Source of the DNA: Affinundibacterium nitidum
GTDB lineage: Bacteria; Pseudomonadota; Gammaproteobacteria; Burkholderiales; Burkholderiaceae_D
NCBI RefSeq assembly: GCF_014284155.1
Contig: NZ_JACOFZ010000001.1
Span: 1,630,545-1,694,544 of the forward strand
Length of the DNA: 64,000 bases
Direction: 5' to 3'
The translations under genes and the position numbers were made by a program. Positions 45,541 through 54,272 of this stretch are shown here, in pieces; position 1 is the stretch's first letter; every line of letters begins with the position of its first letter. The notes beneath the pieces are model-generated. The model was given only the letters and a program-made list of their open reading frames with translations, was not told the DNA's origin and searched no databases.

Positions 45541-46287
45541 TCACTTCGCTTTGGTGTATTGTTGCACGATAGCGTCTATCTTGCCTTCACGCTTCATCTT
45601 ATCAACACTCGCTTGTAATTTCGCGACTAAATCTTTATTGCTATTGATATTCATCCCAAAGTACAGCGCTGCACCATCATTGAGCTTCATCATGCGCTTC
45701 ATCGCTTTATCTGGAATACCGAAGGTCTTCTGGTTTTGTTGCATGCCAATTTCGGTATTGGCAACGATGTCAATCTTACCGGCCTTGAGCATGCGCATTT
45801 CATCGGTATTGGTATTGAAGATCTGAATCGATGAGCTAGGTACACCCGCTTCCAATAACTCACTCAAAGACGCTTCTTCACGGATCGCCCCAATACGGAA
45901 ATTGGCGATGTCCTTTAGCGTATGAATTTTTGCCGCAACATCCGCACGAGCGAAGATCCACATACTGCGTGGCAGTATTGGGCCTATCCACACAAACTGC
46001 TTTTCTCTTAAAGGGATTCGCGAAATAGTGTAAATCATCGTATCAGGTGTTTCCAACACCGTCTTATACGCGCGAGTCCAAGGCACCAACTGCATATCGC
46101 ATTTCAACTCAGTATCGGCACACACGGCCTTAAGAATATCAGTGGATACGCCGACTAGCTTATTGTCGCGAATGAAATTATAAGGAGGCCACTCTTCCGT
46201 ATACGCCTTAAGAACTTGCGCTGAAACGGAGCTCGGGCTAAGCAGGCAAACAAAAATTGAAATCAGTAAGAGACGTAGAGCGAACAT
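45541..46287 (-). CDS. periplasmic solute-binding protein, family 3 (paralogue A)
   Basis: This is a 248-residue family 3 solute-binding protein with a signal peptide ending SSVSAQ (about residue 24). The mature protein begins LKAYTEEWPPYN, and the conserved LVPWTRAYKTV, GPILPRSMWIFA and NTEIGMQQNQKTFGI segments match the neighbour gene. The gap to that neighbour is 41 bp, so the two are a tandem duplication. No ABC permease gene adjoins. The ligand is unknown; family 3 proteins usually bind amino acids. Confidence 0.82.
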   Translation of the reverse strand: MFALRLLLISIFVCLLSPSSVSAQVLKAYTEEWPPYNFIRDNKLVGVSTDILKAVCADTELKCDMQLVPWTRAYKTVLETPDTMIYTISRIPLREKQFVWIGPILPRSMWIFARADVAAKIHTLKDIANFRIGAIREEASLSELLEAGVPSSSIQIFNTNTDEMRMLKAGKIDIVANTEIGMQQNQKTFGIPDKAMKRMMKLNDGAALYFGMNINSNKDLVAKLQASVDKMKREGKIDAIVQQYTKAK

Positions 46288-46328
46288 AAATTGAGCCTAA
46301 GTTTGTGAATGTTAGTTATTCACATCCA

Positions 46329-47105
46329 CTAAAATTTTTTTGTATATTGTTGAACAATTTGCTGAATCCTACCCTCACGTCTGAGTTTATCAACAGCATT
46401 TTGTAGTCGTTCAACCAGCACTGGATCGGAGTGAAGGTTCAATCCAAAATAGATGGAACCACCATCGTAGAACTTCATCACACGTTTAACTTTGTCATCT
46501 GGAATTTGAAAATTTTTCTGATTAACGGCCATACCGATCTCTGTGTTGACAAGCACATCAATCTTGCCGAGTTTGAAGGTGCGTATCACATCATTATTCG
46601 AGTTAAACAAAACGATAGCCTCTTTAGCGACACCTGCATTGAGTAACTCATCGGCCGATGCCTCTCCTCGGATCATACCAATTCTCAGAGCACTCAAATC
46701 TGACATGCTGTGTAGCTTGTTTTGCACTTCTGGACGAGCAAAAATCCATGTCGTACGCGGCAACACGGGGCCGACCCAAATTAACTGCGATTCGCGTGCG
46801 GGGGTCTTCGCGATGCCGTAAATTAAGGTATTCGTTGTTTCTTGAACGGTTTTATAGGCGCGTGCCCAGGGAACTAATTGGGTTGAACACTGGATTTTTT
46901 CGACTGCGCAAGCCTCACGCAAAATGTCCGTCAAAATTCCTGTAACGACACCTTCCTGCTGGTAGTTATAAGGCGGCCAATCCTCTGTATAAGCTTGTAG
47001 TTCTTGAGCACTTGCAAACTGTGTGAAAAATAAGCTTGCTCCTGCAACTGTCATAGACAGACGCAAAATGCGAGACCTTATCTGACGCCACACGCTAGCA
47101 CCCAC
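46329..47105 (-). CDS. periplasmic solute-binding protein, family 3 (paralogue B)
   Basis: This paralogue of the gene at 45541 has the same architecture: a signal peptide (SMTVAGASLFFTQFASAQ), then LQAYTEDWPPYN, LVPWARAYKTV, GPVLPRTTWIFA and NTEIGMAVNQKNFQI. The start is uncertain. GTG at 47105 has GGAG about 9 nt upstream and gives a normal signal peptide with an arginine-rich start, so it is preferred to ATG at 47162. It precedes paralogue A and possibly lrgAB on the minus strand. Confidence 0.8.
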   Translation of the reverse strand: MGASVWRQIRSRILRLSMTVAGASLFFTQFASAQELQAYTEDWPPYNYQQEGVVTGILTDILREACAVEKIQCSTQLVPWARAYKTVQETTNTLIYGIAKTPARESQLIWVGPVLPRTTWIFARPEVQNKLHSMSDLSALRIGMIRGEASADELLNAGVAKEAIVLFNSNNDVIRTFKLGKIDVLVNTEIGMAVNQKNFQIPDDKVKRVMKFYDGGSIYFGLNLHSDPVLVERLQNAVDKLRREGRIQQIVQQYTKKF

Positions 47106-47445
47106 TTCACTCTTCTCCGAGGCAGAACACTCGATATATTTAATCAAGGCATTATGGCACAAAATTTTTCACTACCTCATGAACGAGAAAAGAAGTCGCC
47201 GCTATAAGAGAAGTATGATGTTTCTCACCAACAATATGCAGCTATTTGGCCACTCCCTTGCTTCAATTGATGCCAATCGGTCTGCTTCAGCGCACTTGCA
47301 TCGCCGAAGATCAGATTTCCATCACAGCCTACCAAGACTAAAAATAGGTTTATTTCTCTAATCGTGATGGATGTCACATTTTCGTCGCCCCCTCATGGTT
47401 ACTATCTTATCCAATGCTTACACCACACTTAACTAAGGACCTATC
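47106..47445. other. gene-free divergent region ahead of the small genes
   Basis: This 340-bp stretch lies between paralogue B and the small gene at 47446. One FNR/DNR-like half-matched dyad TTGATgccaATCGG (47267-47280, 8 of 10 consensus positions) is present. No gene or strong promoter was seen. Confidence 0.35.
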
Positions 47446-47694
47446 GTGAAATCCAATGTATTCGCCAAACTCTTTAAAAACCTGCGTTCCATCACGCCAG
47501 TGTTTGGTTCGGCAATAGTAGGAAGCACAAAGGCAAGTCGAGCACAAACAGCCTTGGTCAATTTGATCAATTCACCATCGGCTTTTAGCGAATCCGAACT
47601 GAGCAATGATTTCAGCCCGCTGATGCACCAAGCTCATATTGGCAATGCACTTCGCAGCCTCAGTTCACATCTCACGGGAGCAAGCCCAGCTTGA
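47446..47694 (+). CDS. small hypothetical protein (82 aa)
   Basis: This unknown protein of 82 residues is basic at the N-terminus (MKSNVFAKLFKNLRSI) and rich in Ser and Ala. The start is GTG at 47446 with AAGGA 8 nt before it. It is followed 18 bp downstream by a good terminator, which supports a real short transcript. It has no recognised domain, signal peptide or membrane segment. It lies just outside the nar cluster on the opposite strand; a link with nitrate respiration is not shown. Confidence 0.5.
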   Translation: MKSNVFAKLFKNLRSITPVFGSAIVGSTKASRAQTALVNLINSPSAFSESELSNDFSPLMHQAHIGNALRSLSSHLTGASPA

Positions 47695-47712
47695 TATCCT
47701 CAGCGAGATCAC

Positions 47713-47752
47713 AAAAGACCCGTACGCTAATCATAGCGCCGGGTCTTTTTTT
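47713..47752 (+). terminator. Rho-independent terminator after the 82-aa gene
   Basis: AAAAGACCCG and CGGGTCTTTT form a 10-bp stem with an inner GCTA/TAGC pair and a run of seven T. Confidence 0.92.
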
Positions 47753-47794
47753 CAATCCAAACAAGGAATTCAACACATTTTTTAAAGGAGATAC

Positions 47795-48058
47795 ATGTTC
47801 AGAGTGTATTGGACAGAGCAAGAAACATTAGAAGCACAAGGAGTACAAGTGACACCAACTAACCATGTTTGTTTCAAAGATTTCGATTTACAACAAATGA
47901 GCATGGCATTGCAGTTTGCCGAGACACTCCGATGTCGACAGCGCGCAGGCGACGCCATAAGACATATCACGATGTCATCAGAAAACCCCGATTCCGTTGG
48001 TACGCCAGGCGTATCCAGTCCATCATCAAGCTATAATTGGAAAAAACGTCGAATCTAA
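47795..48058 (+). CDS. small hypothetical protein (87 aa)
   Basis: This is an unknown protein of 87 residues. AAAGGAGAT stands 4 nt before the ATG, a strong ribosome-binding site. Residues 1-60 look folded, with a beta-rich start (MFRVYWTEQETLEAQGVQV) followed by a helix (LQQMSMALQFAETLRCRQRAG); the tail is Ser/Pro-rich. Because the gene lies beyond the terminator of the 82-aa gene it needs its own promoter, which was not identified. It converges on narK, with 263 bp between the stops. Confidence 0.6.
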   Translation: MFRVYWTEQETLEAQGVQVTPTNHVCFKDFDLQQMSMALQFAETLRCRQRAGDAIRHITMSSENPDSVGTPGVSSPSSSYNWKKRRI

Positions 48059-48252
48059 GCCGATTAATAAACCACTGCACCTACAAATCTAGTCTTACAC
48101 TGCACATGTTACGACTTGTCTATGACTAATTATTTGAGCACCATTTACCATAAGCAACTATGATTGTCTTTGGCAAAATGCTGCTTCAAATTGCGACTAT
48201 GCCGACGCTCGTTAAAGGCAAGCCTGTTCGCTCTACTTCACCCAATACGCTC

Positions 48253-48283
48253 AAATAAAAAGCAGCGTTGACATCAACGCTGC
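48253..48283 (-). terminator. Rho-independent terminator of narK
   Basis: GCAGCGTTGA-ca-TCAACGCTGC is a perfect 10-bp stem. On the minus strand it is followed by TTTTTATTT. It ends the narK transcript and probably the whole cluster. Confidence 0.93.
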
Positions 48284-48321
48284 CGCAAAGTCTTCAAAGA
48301 GACTCAAAAAGGTACAATCAA

Positions 48322-49704
48322 TTAACAAGGCATTTCCGCACCTTTGCGTGAATAGAACCACCAGGTCACGATCATGCAGCTTAAATAGAAAGCGATAAAC
48401 GTGTACAGTGCCATGTCGGGTGCACCAGTGATCTTGATCGATGTACCAAATCCTTGCGGGATGAAAAAGCCGCCATACGCGCCAATGGCTCCGGAAAAAC
48501 CGAGTACAGCTGCCGATTCCTTGGCTGCGTCAAGTCGGCTCTGGCGCAAGACCGCTTCACCTTTACCCGCCGCTGCACGTTCCCGTTCGGTTTGGAAAAT
48601 CACTGGGATCATACGGAATGTCGAACCATTGCCTAGGCCCGTGAGAATGAACATGGTAATAAATGAATACAAGAACACCGTGAATTGATGATCATGTAAG
48701 GCCGGCAAGATTCCAAGCAGTATGGTTGCAGCCATCGCCGCGAAGACCCAAAACGTGAGGCGAGCACCACCAATTTTATCCGACAAAATTCCACCAATCG
48801 GGCGCGCCAAGGCGCCAGCCAAAGGTCCTAAAAAGGCAAACTTCGCTACTTCTACTTCCGGAAACTGTGCTTTGATCAACATACCGAAGGCTGCCGAGAA
48901 ACCAATGAAAGAACCAAAAGTACCGATATATAACCAGCACATCAACCAATTATGCTTGCGCTTGAAAATGATTGCTTGATCAGAAAACGACGCTTTCGCC
49001 GAAGCGATATCATTCATACCAAACCACGCTGCGATGGTCGCTACCACGATGAATGGTACCCAAATGAAGCCCGCATTGGACAACCAGAACAGTTGATCTG
49101 CATTGGTTTTAGCATTGTGATACAGATAGCCATCACCTGAAATTGCCGTTCCAAAAACTGCGGAAGAAATCACCAATGGTGCAACGAACTGCACCACCGA
49201 AACACCAAGATTACCAATACCGGCATTCATGCCCGTCGCGTAACCTTTGCGTGTCTTAGGGAAGAAGAAGCTGATATTGGCCATGCTCGAACTAAAGTTA
49301 CCGCCACCAAGACCACAAAGCAAAGCCAGTGCAAGCAATGTTGAATAACTAGTAGTTGGGTCTTTCAGGGCGAAGCCCATGCCGATCGCTGGAATCAAAA
49401 GACTGGCTGTCGACAATGCGGTAAAACGACGCCCGCCGACGATAGGTACTAAGAAGGAATAGAAAATACGTAGGGTAGCGCCAGATAGCGCCGGCAACGC
49501 CGTCAGGAAGAACAGCTGATCCTTGGTAAACTTGAAGCCTGCCTTATCGAGGTTTGCGGCGACCACACTCCATAACATCCATACCGAGAATGCCAACATC
49601 AAACTGGGAATTGATATCCAAAGATTTCGATTCGCAATACTGCTTCCTTCTTTCGCCCAAAAACTAGTATCCTCGGGTTCCCATCGACTTAACACTTGTC
49701 CCAT
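48322..49704 (-). CDS. narK: nitrate/nitrite MFS transporter
   Basis: This is a 460-residue MFS protein of the NarK/NasA family with 12 predicted membrane segments. The nitrate signature region is GGGNFSSSMANISFFFP (about 138-154) and a second glycine-rich signature occurs at GFSGAIGAYGGFFIP. It imports nitrate and/or exchanges nitrite for the reductase encoded upstream. The gene is the last of the nar cluster on the minus strand, 175 bp after the crp/fnr gene, and is followed by a strong terminator. Confidence 0.93.
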   Translation of the reverse strand: MGQVLSRWEPEDTSFWAKEGSSIANRNLWISIPSLMLAFSVWMLWSVVAANLDKAGFKFTKDQLFFLTALPALSGATLRIFYSFLVPIVGGRRFTALSTASLLIPAIGMGFALKDPTTSYSTLLALALLCGLGGGNFSSSMANISFFFPKTRKGYATGMNAGIGNLGVSVVQFVAPLVISSAVFGTAISGDGYLYHNAKTNADQLFWLSNAGFIWVPFIVVATIAAWFGMNDIASAKASFSDQAIIFKRKHNWLMCWLYIGTFGSFIGFSAAFGMLIKAQFPEVEVAKFAFLGPLAGALARPIGGILSDKIGGARLTFWVFAAMAATILLGILPALHDHQFTVFLYSFITMFILTGLGNGSTFRMIPVIFQTERERAAAGKGEAVLRQSRLDAAKESAAVLGFSGAIGAYGGFFIPQGFGTSIKITGAPDMALYTFIAFYLSCMIVTWWFYSRKGAEMPC

Positions 49705-49879
49705 TTTAAACTCCTCTTTGTCACATCTGATTTATCGAAGCGCGACCCTGTAATTACAAATAGACCCAGGGCATAACATCAGATTAGAGAAGTAAAGGCG
49801 GAATGAAAATTCTTCCTTCGGACATCGATTCACCGCAGAAGTAGTGGTGAATAAGCCAAAAGAACTAGAAAGATTCTAG

Positions 49880-50638
49880 TCAATGTGTTGAGGAACTCAA
49901 TTGCGGGCTACGGTAGTGGGTGCGAGTCGCTTTGCTATGACTGAGTTCTTGCTCATTATAAAAACGAAGGAAATCCTGTAAAGAAGAAAGCGAGAAGATA
50001 TTAATCCTAGATGCACGCACTTCTATCAAGCCTTCTTCAACCAATTGTTGCAACATGCGCGAAAACGTTTCGGGCGTTAAATTCAGAATCGACGCTACAA
50101 CATTTTTCTTGAGTTCAAGCCGAATTTCCGTGGTCTCCTGCACCTGCGCGGTTTGCATTAGATAGTCCACCACACGGTGCATCGCATTATGGCTCGATTG
50201 CCTTTCCAGATTTCGGATAAATCCTAATAAACGATAGGACAATCCCTTCATCATTTGACGAGCGATTGAAGGAGACTGCTCAAGCAATTTGAACAAAGAT
50301 TTTTTGGAGATTTTTAAGAATAGTGAAGACTCTAGTGTCTCGGCATAAAATGGATACGGTTCTTCCAAAAAAACCATCGCCTCACCAAAACATTGACCAG
50401 GTCGAATCAACTCAATGACTTTATGACTACCTGAAGAAGTTGGTATCGCCAATTTCAGCAAACCGTAGACCATGATGTAGCAGGCATCAGCTGTATCGCC
50501 TTTTTGGAACAAACTCAATCCCTTATCGAGCTCAATCTTGATGACTTCGCGCTTCAGACTCTCTAATTCGAATGGCGAAATTCCCTGAAACAGCGCTTGG
50601 TTAACGAGCAGCCCATCGAGGGTTCCCTGATTTATCAT
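49880..50638 (-). CDS. Crp/Fnr-family regulator without FNR-type cysteines
   Basis: This is a 252-residue regulator with a cyclic-nucleotide-type sensor domain (about 15-140, including RPGQCFGEAMVFLEE), a long dimer helix and a C-terminal HTH (about 180-215, TPETFSRMLQQL). The HTH keeps the E..SR residues that read TTGAT half-sites in FNR and DNR. Only two cysteines (in DACYIM and GQCFGE) are present and the N-terminal iron-sulfur cysteines of FNR are absent. It therefore resembles the DNR/NarR group that senses NO or nitrite rather than O2. It probably regulates the nar genes and narK. Its target was not shown. Confidence 0.85.
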   Translation of the reverse strand: MINQGTLDGLLVNQALFQGISPFELESLKREVIKIELDKGLSLFQKGDTADACYIMVYGLLKLAIPTSSGSHKVIELIRPGQCFGEAMVFLEEPYPFYAETLESSLFLKISKKSLFKLLEQSPSIARQMMKGLSYRLLGFIRNLERQSSHNAMHRVVDYLMQTAQVQETTEIRLELKKNVVASILNLTPETFSRMLQQLVEEGLIEVRASRINIFSLSSLQDFLRFYNEQELSHSKATRTHYRSPQLSSSTH

Positions 50639-50860
50639 TTGTGCCTCCTACGACAATCTGTTTTACCGACCATTCGCACGATTGCTAGAATCTGCACCAA
50701 TCAGCTCTGCCATCGTGACAAAGCCAACTGACGCCAAAAACTAGTAAATACTGCTTTGATCGTAGTTAAATATGAATCTAAGTGTAGGAAGTTTTAATGA
50801 TGGCGCCTATAGTCCATTCGACGTATAAGCGTCAGGTATTTGGTGCTAGTCGACTGCTCA

Positions 50861-51505
50861 CTATTTGTCCAAACCATGCTCCACCGCATACACAGCAATT
50901 TGTACGCGGCTGGTGAGGTTCAATTTCTTTAAGATATTTTGGACATGAATTTTGACTGTACTTTCAGCAACATCAAGGTGTCTAGCGATTTCCTTGTTGC
51001 TTTCTCCGCGAGCCAAACACACCATGGTTTCACGTTCTCGTGGTGTCAGTTTTTCTTTCTCAGTCGAGGGCGTCAAGTTCTGCCCCGAACGGAACTGCAT
51101 GATCAATTTCCCTGTCATTGATTCGGCAATCACAGCCTCGCCTGCCGCCGCTTTCTTGATCGCAGAAGTCAGGTAGTCAGCCTCAATATTTTTGAGCAAA
51201 TAGCCGCGCGCACCATTGCGTAAAGCAGTGCTCAAGTCTTCCGCCTCCTCAGACACAGTGAGCATCAACACGGCTGTCGTCGGCACATCTTCGACGATCA
51301 ATTGCATCGCTTCCAATCCCGACAAACCAGGCATGTTTAAATCCATCAATACCACATCGGGCTTGAGTTGTTTTGCTCGCTTGACACCTTCCAAACCGTC
51401 AGCTGCTTCACCCACGATTTCAAACTCAGGGTTACGTTGCAAAATCAGACGTATCCCGCTTCGGAATAGGGTGTGATCGTCGACCAATAGTACCTTAATG
51501 CTCAT
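50861..51505 (-). CDS. narL: nitrate/nitrite response regulator NarL
   Basis: This is a 214-residue response regulator with a REC domain (phosphoacceptor Asp55 in VVLMDLNMPG) and a LuxR/GerE-type HTH (about 150-210; LTPRERETMVCLARGESNKE). It is encoded 17 bp after narX, its sensor kinase, and should activate narGHJI and narK when nitrate is present. The family and context make the symbol well supported. Confidence 0.94.
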   Translation of the reverse strand: MSIKVLLVDDHTLFRSGIRLILQRNPEFEIVGEAADGLEGVKRAKQLKPDVVLMDLNMPGLSGLEAMQLIVEDVPTTAVLMLTVSEEAEDLSTALRNGARGYLLKNIEADYLTSAIKKAAAGEAVIAESMTGKLIMQFRSGQNLTPSTEKEKLTPRERETMVCLARGESNKEIARHLDVAESTVKIHVQNILKKLNLTSRVQIAVYAVEHGLDK

Positions 51506-51522
51506 ATGTTCTTTTCCCTTGT

Positions 51523-53469
51523 TTAAGCGACCATGCGTTCAGTGCGCTCTAATCTGAGCAAAATCATTGTGCCCTGGCCGCGCTGACTCTGGATATCAAA
51601 TTGTGCCGACAAGCGCTGCGCACGTTCTTGCATAATTCGTAGTCCGACGTGACCATCGCCCTTGCTTTGCGCATCTTCCATTGCAAATCCTGCACCATCA
51701 TCCATGACACGCAAAGAAAAATCACGTTCATTTTCAACCTCCACTTTCACTTGCCCTGCTTGCGCATGCTTTCGTACATTCGACAAAGCCTCTTGCAATA
51801 TAAATAGAACTTGCAGTTGTTGCTCCGGTGCCAAACGCGCGCCATTGCCTCGAAAATCGATGGTCGCGTGAACTCCGGTTTGACGTTGAAATTTCGCTAC
51901 AACGTTACGCATCTCCCCCTCAAGATTACTGTCTTGCAAACGGGTGCGGAAGTTGAGCAATAGTTCACGTACATCTTCATAACTTTCTTGCACACCCGCC
52001 CTCAGCAGAGGTGAAATGTCAGCGATCTCAACCAAATCACCACGCTTTAGTGCATCGTCGAGCATTTGTACTTGTAGATTTAAAAAATTGAGCCCTTGCG
52101 CAATGCTATCGTGCAAGCCTTGGGCTAATAGATTGCGCTCATGTGATACCGCAAACTCTTTCTCTTTGGCGATCAACCTTTGATTCTCAATCGCTGCGCC
52201 GAGATTCTTACCCAAGGTTTCCAGTAAGCGCCGTTCTTCGGCTGTGACCAAGCGTTCCTTCAGGAAGTGCAAGGAAAATGTACCTAATACCTGATCACGC
52301 GCCATGATCTGAAACACTGCCAATGAAACATAGCCTTCTTCAGCACATCGGTAGCGTTTTTGCTGATCCAACATGCGGAAATCACGCACGAGAATCACGC
52401 CTTGTTGTGTCGCTGCCCCACACAAGCAATCATCCTTCTTGATGCAATGTTCTTGTTCTATCATGTGATCCGGCACACCTTCATGCACAGTGATATGCAT
52501 GTTATCGCTATGTTTATCAAGAATACGCACAGTACCACCATCGGCATGCATGCGTAGCATAATTCGATGCAGGAAACCACGGCACAGTTCTTCAATCGCA
52601 TGCGGGCCCGCAAGAAAGCCTGCAATTTCATACAAAGTACTCATTTCGTGATTTTGCGCTTGCAACTTTGCAGTCTTTTCTAAGACCCGCTCTTCAAGCG
52701 TTCTATGTACGCCTTGCACGTGATCTGCCATTTGATTAAAGGCTTGGGCCAATACGCCGAATTCATCTTCAGATTCTATTGGCAAACGAACGTCAAGTTC
52801 ATCTTGACTCATCTTAGCAATGCCAGCACGCATACGCGTCACTGGCCCAACAATCCACAAATACAGCAAGTACAAGAGAGCAACGCTAGCCGCTAAGGAC
52901 ATAAAGATCAGCGCGGTCTGACATAAGCGCAACCAAGTCGTTTTCTCTGCAAGCTCGACTTCAACTAAGGACACGAGTCGATTAATACTGTCGACAAAAC
53001 TCGGCAGTTTTTTAAGATAGATATCCAAAGCCTGCTGCTTTTTCTCGCCTTCAGCTAGACGCATCACCTGTTCAAGCTCAGGTCGCATCAGGTTCTCCCA
53101 CACCTCATCCACTTGCCGCGCCTGCGCCCGTATTGCTTCAGTTTGAGGCAAAAATAAAGGTCGTCGTGGATCACCTTGCTGTAAATCCTGCAGCACACGA
53201 TCAAACTCCGCTAACTCACGAGGTGCAGAATATTCGGGCATAGGATGTCCAATCAACTGCACCAGTCGATAAGAGCGCATACGCAAACTACCTGCTTCAT
53301 TGATCGCAGCACCTCCCCCTTCCAGTTGCCAAGATAAGAGCAAGGTGTATGCAATCGCTGCGAGCGTCAACAACAAACCAATAGCAGTCATCAACAAGAT
53401 GCGAAACGTCAAGCGCTTCCCGATGGGAATCACCTGTGCTCCAACGCCCTGTTTTACATTCATTTTCAT
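51523..53469 (-). CDS. narX: nitrate/nitrite sensor histidine kinase NarX
   Basis: This is a 648-residue membrane kinase. It has two membrane segments (about 22-45 and 185-208) flanking a periplasmic nitrate sensor with the P-box INEAGSLRMRSYRL (56-69), a HAMP domain (about 205-260), a GAF-like central domain with four cysteines (342, 348, 350 and 375), a HisKA_3 domain (ERNLLAQGLHDSIAQGL, His453) and a HATPase domain. The P-box is almost the same as in E. coli NarX. It signals to NarL, encoded immediately downstream. Confidence 0.94.
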   Translation of the reverse strand: MKMNVKQGVGAQVIPIGKRLTFRILLMTAIGLLLTLAAIAYTLLLSWQLEGGGAAINEAGSLRMRSYRLVQLIGHPMPEYSAPRELAEFDRVLQDLQQGDPRRPLFLPQTEAIRAQARQVDEVWENLMRPELEQVMRLAEGEKKQQALDIYLKKLPSFVDSINRLVSLVEVELAEKTTWLRLCQTALIFMSLAASVALLYLLYLWIVGPVTRMRAGIAKMSQDELDVRLPIESEDEFGVLAQAFNQMADHVQGVHRTLEERVLEKTAKLQAQNHEMSTLYEIAGFLAGPHAIEELCRGFLHRIMLRMHADGGTVRILDKHSDNMHITVHEGVPDHMIEQEHCIKKDDCLCGAATQQGVILVRDFRMLDQQKRYRCAEEGYVSLAVFQIMARDQVLGTFSLHFLKERLVTAEERRLLETLGKNLGAAIENQRLIAKEKEFAVSHERNLLAQGLHDSIAQGLNFLNLQVQMLDDALKRGDLVEIADISPLLRAGVQESYEDVRELLLNFRTRLQDSNLEGEMRNVVAKFQRQTGVHATIDFRGNGARLAPEQQLQVLFILQEALSNVRKHAQAGQVKVEVENERDFSLRVMDDGAGFAMEDAQSKGDGHVGLRIMQERAQRLSAQFDIQSQRGQGTMILLRLERTERMVA

Positions 53470-53512
53470 AGGAATCCTTATGCTCTCAAACTGTCAACGA
53501 AATAGTAGCATC

Positions 53513-54241
53513 TTAAATCTCCAAAATCGCTGCGCTCATCGTGGAACAGGCTTCTTGCTCCAATAATCTGTCATGCGCCTCGGCATGACTCACTCCCAAG
53601 GGGCAAACCATAGGCAGAAAAGTATCTGTTCGATCGGAATAGGCCAGTAAAGAACCATGCGTCATATCGAAGTACCAACCATGTAATGCGAGTTGACCGG
53701 CGTCTACACGTTCTTTGACCCAAGGAAAACTCCGCAAATTATTGAGAGACAAGATAATCGCTCCCAACTCACAAGCATGATTTTGCACATCCACACTGCA
53801 ATGAGAGAGGCGACTCAACACTTCCTTTTTAACGGGCTCAACAATACGCATCCAACGACCGATGAAATCAATTTTACGACTTGGCTTGTAGCCCTGCATT
53901 AGTGCACGTATGCCACCACACTTTTCGTGACCCATGACGATAATACGTTGTACCTGTAGCGCTTCAACAGCAAACTGTATCGCGGCACTAACACCTTGCT
54001 GATTACCTGTCTCATTGCAGGGTGGAACCAGATTGGCCACATTGCGAATCACAAAAATATCACCAGGATCGCAATCGAGTAGCAGCGCAGGGTCGACGCG
54101 CGAATCACAACAGCCAATCAAGAGTGTGGTTGGGCTTTGCCCGCCACTTAATTTATCGTAGAGTTTTTTCTCGCCAGAAAAATACTTAGACTGAAAGCGC
54201 TGAAAACCTTCAATAAATTGGTGAATATTTCTTACTTCCAT
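53513..54241 (-). CDS. beta-class carbonic anhydrase
   Basis: This is a 242-residue beta-carbonic anhydrase interconverting CO2 and bicarbonate. The zinc ligands are seen as CCDSR (Cys44, Asp46, Arg48) and HEKCGG. Its length and motifs match the Can/CynT family. It lies between moaA (31 bp upstream) and narX (43 bp downstream) on the same strand, an unusual place for it within a nitrate-respiration cluster. A physiological link, such as handling CO2 or pH during nitrate respiration, is inferred only. Confidence 0.92.
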   Translation of the reverse strand: MEVRNIHQFIEGFQRFQSKYFSGEKKLYDKLSGGQSPTTLLIGCCDSRVDPALLLDCDPGDIFVIRNVANLVPPCNETGNQQGVSAAIQFAVEALQVQRIIVMGHEKCGGIRALMQGYKPSRKIDFIGRWMRIVEPVKKEVLSRLSHCSVDVQNHACELGAIILSLNNLRSFPWVKERVDAGQLALHGWYFDMTHGSLLAYSDRTDTFLPMVCPLGVSHAEAHDRLLEQEACSTMSAAILEI

Positions 54242-54272
54242 AGTTCTATCCCTGCCTCATACACATCACACG

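Noticed and set aside
47267-47280. FNR-like dyad TTGATgccaATCGG as a firm FNR box
   Set aside because: Only 8 of 10 consensus bases match and no promoter is evident; noted as context but not called as a site.
50058-50075. GAAAACGTTTCG inside the crp/fnr gene, similar to the LacI operator
   Set aside because: The palindrome is broken in the right arm, it is within coding sequence and far from the sugar locus.
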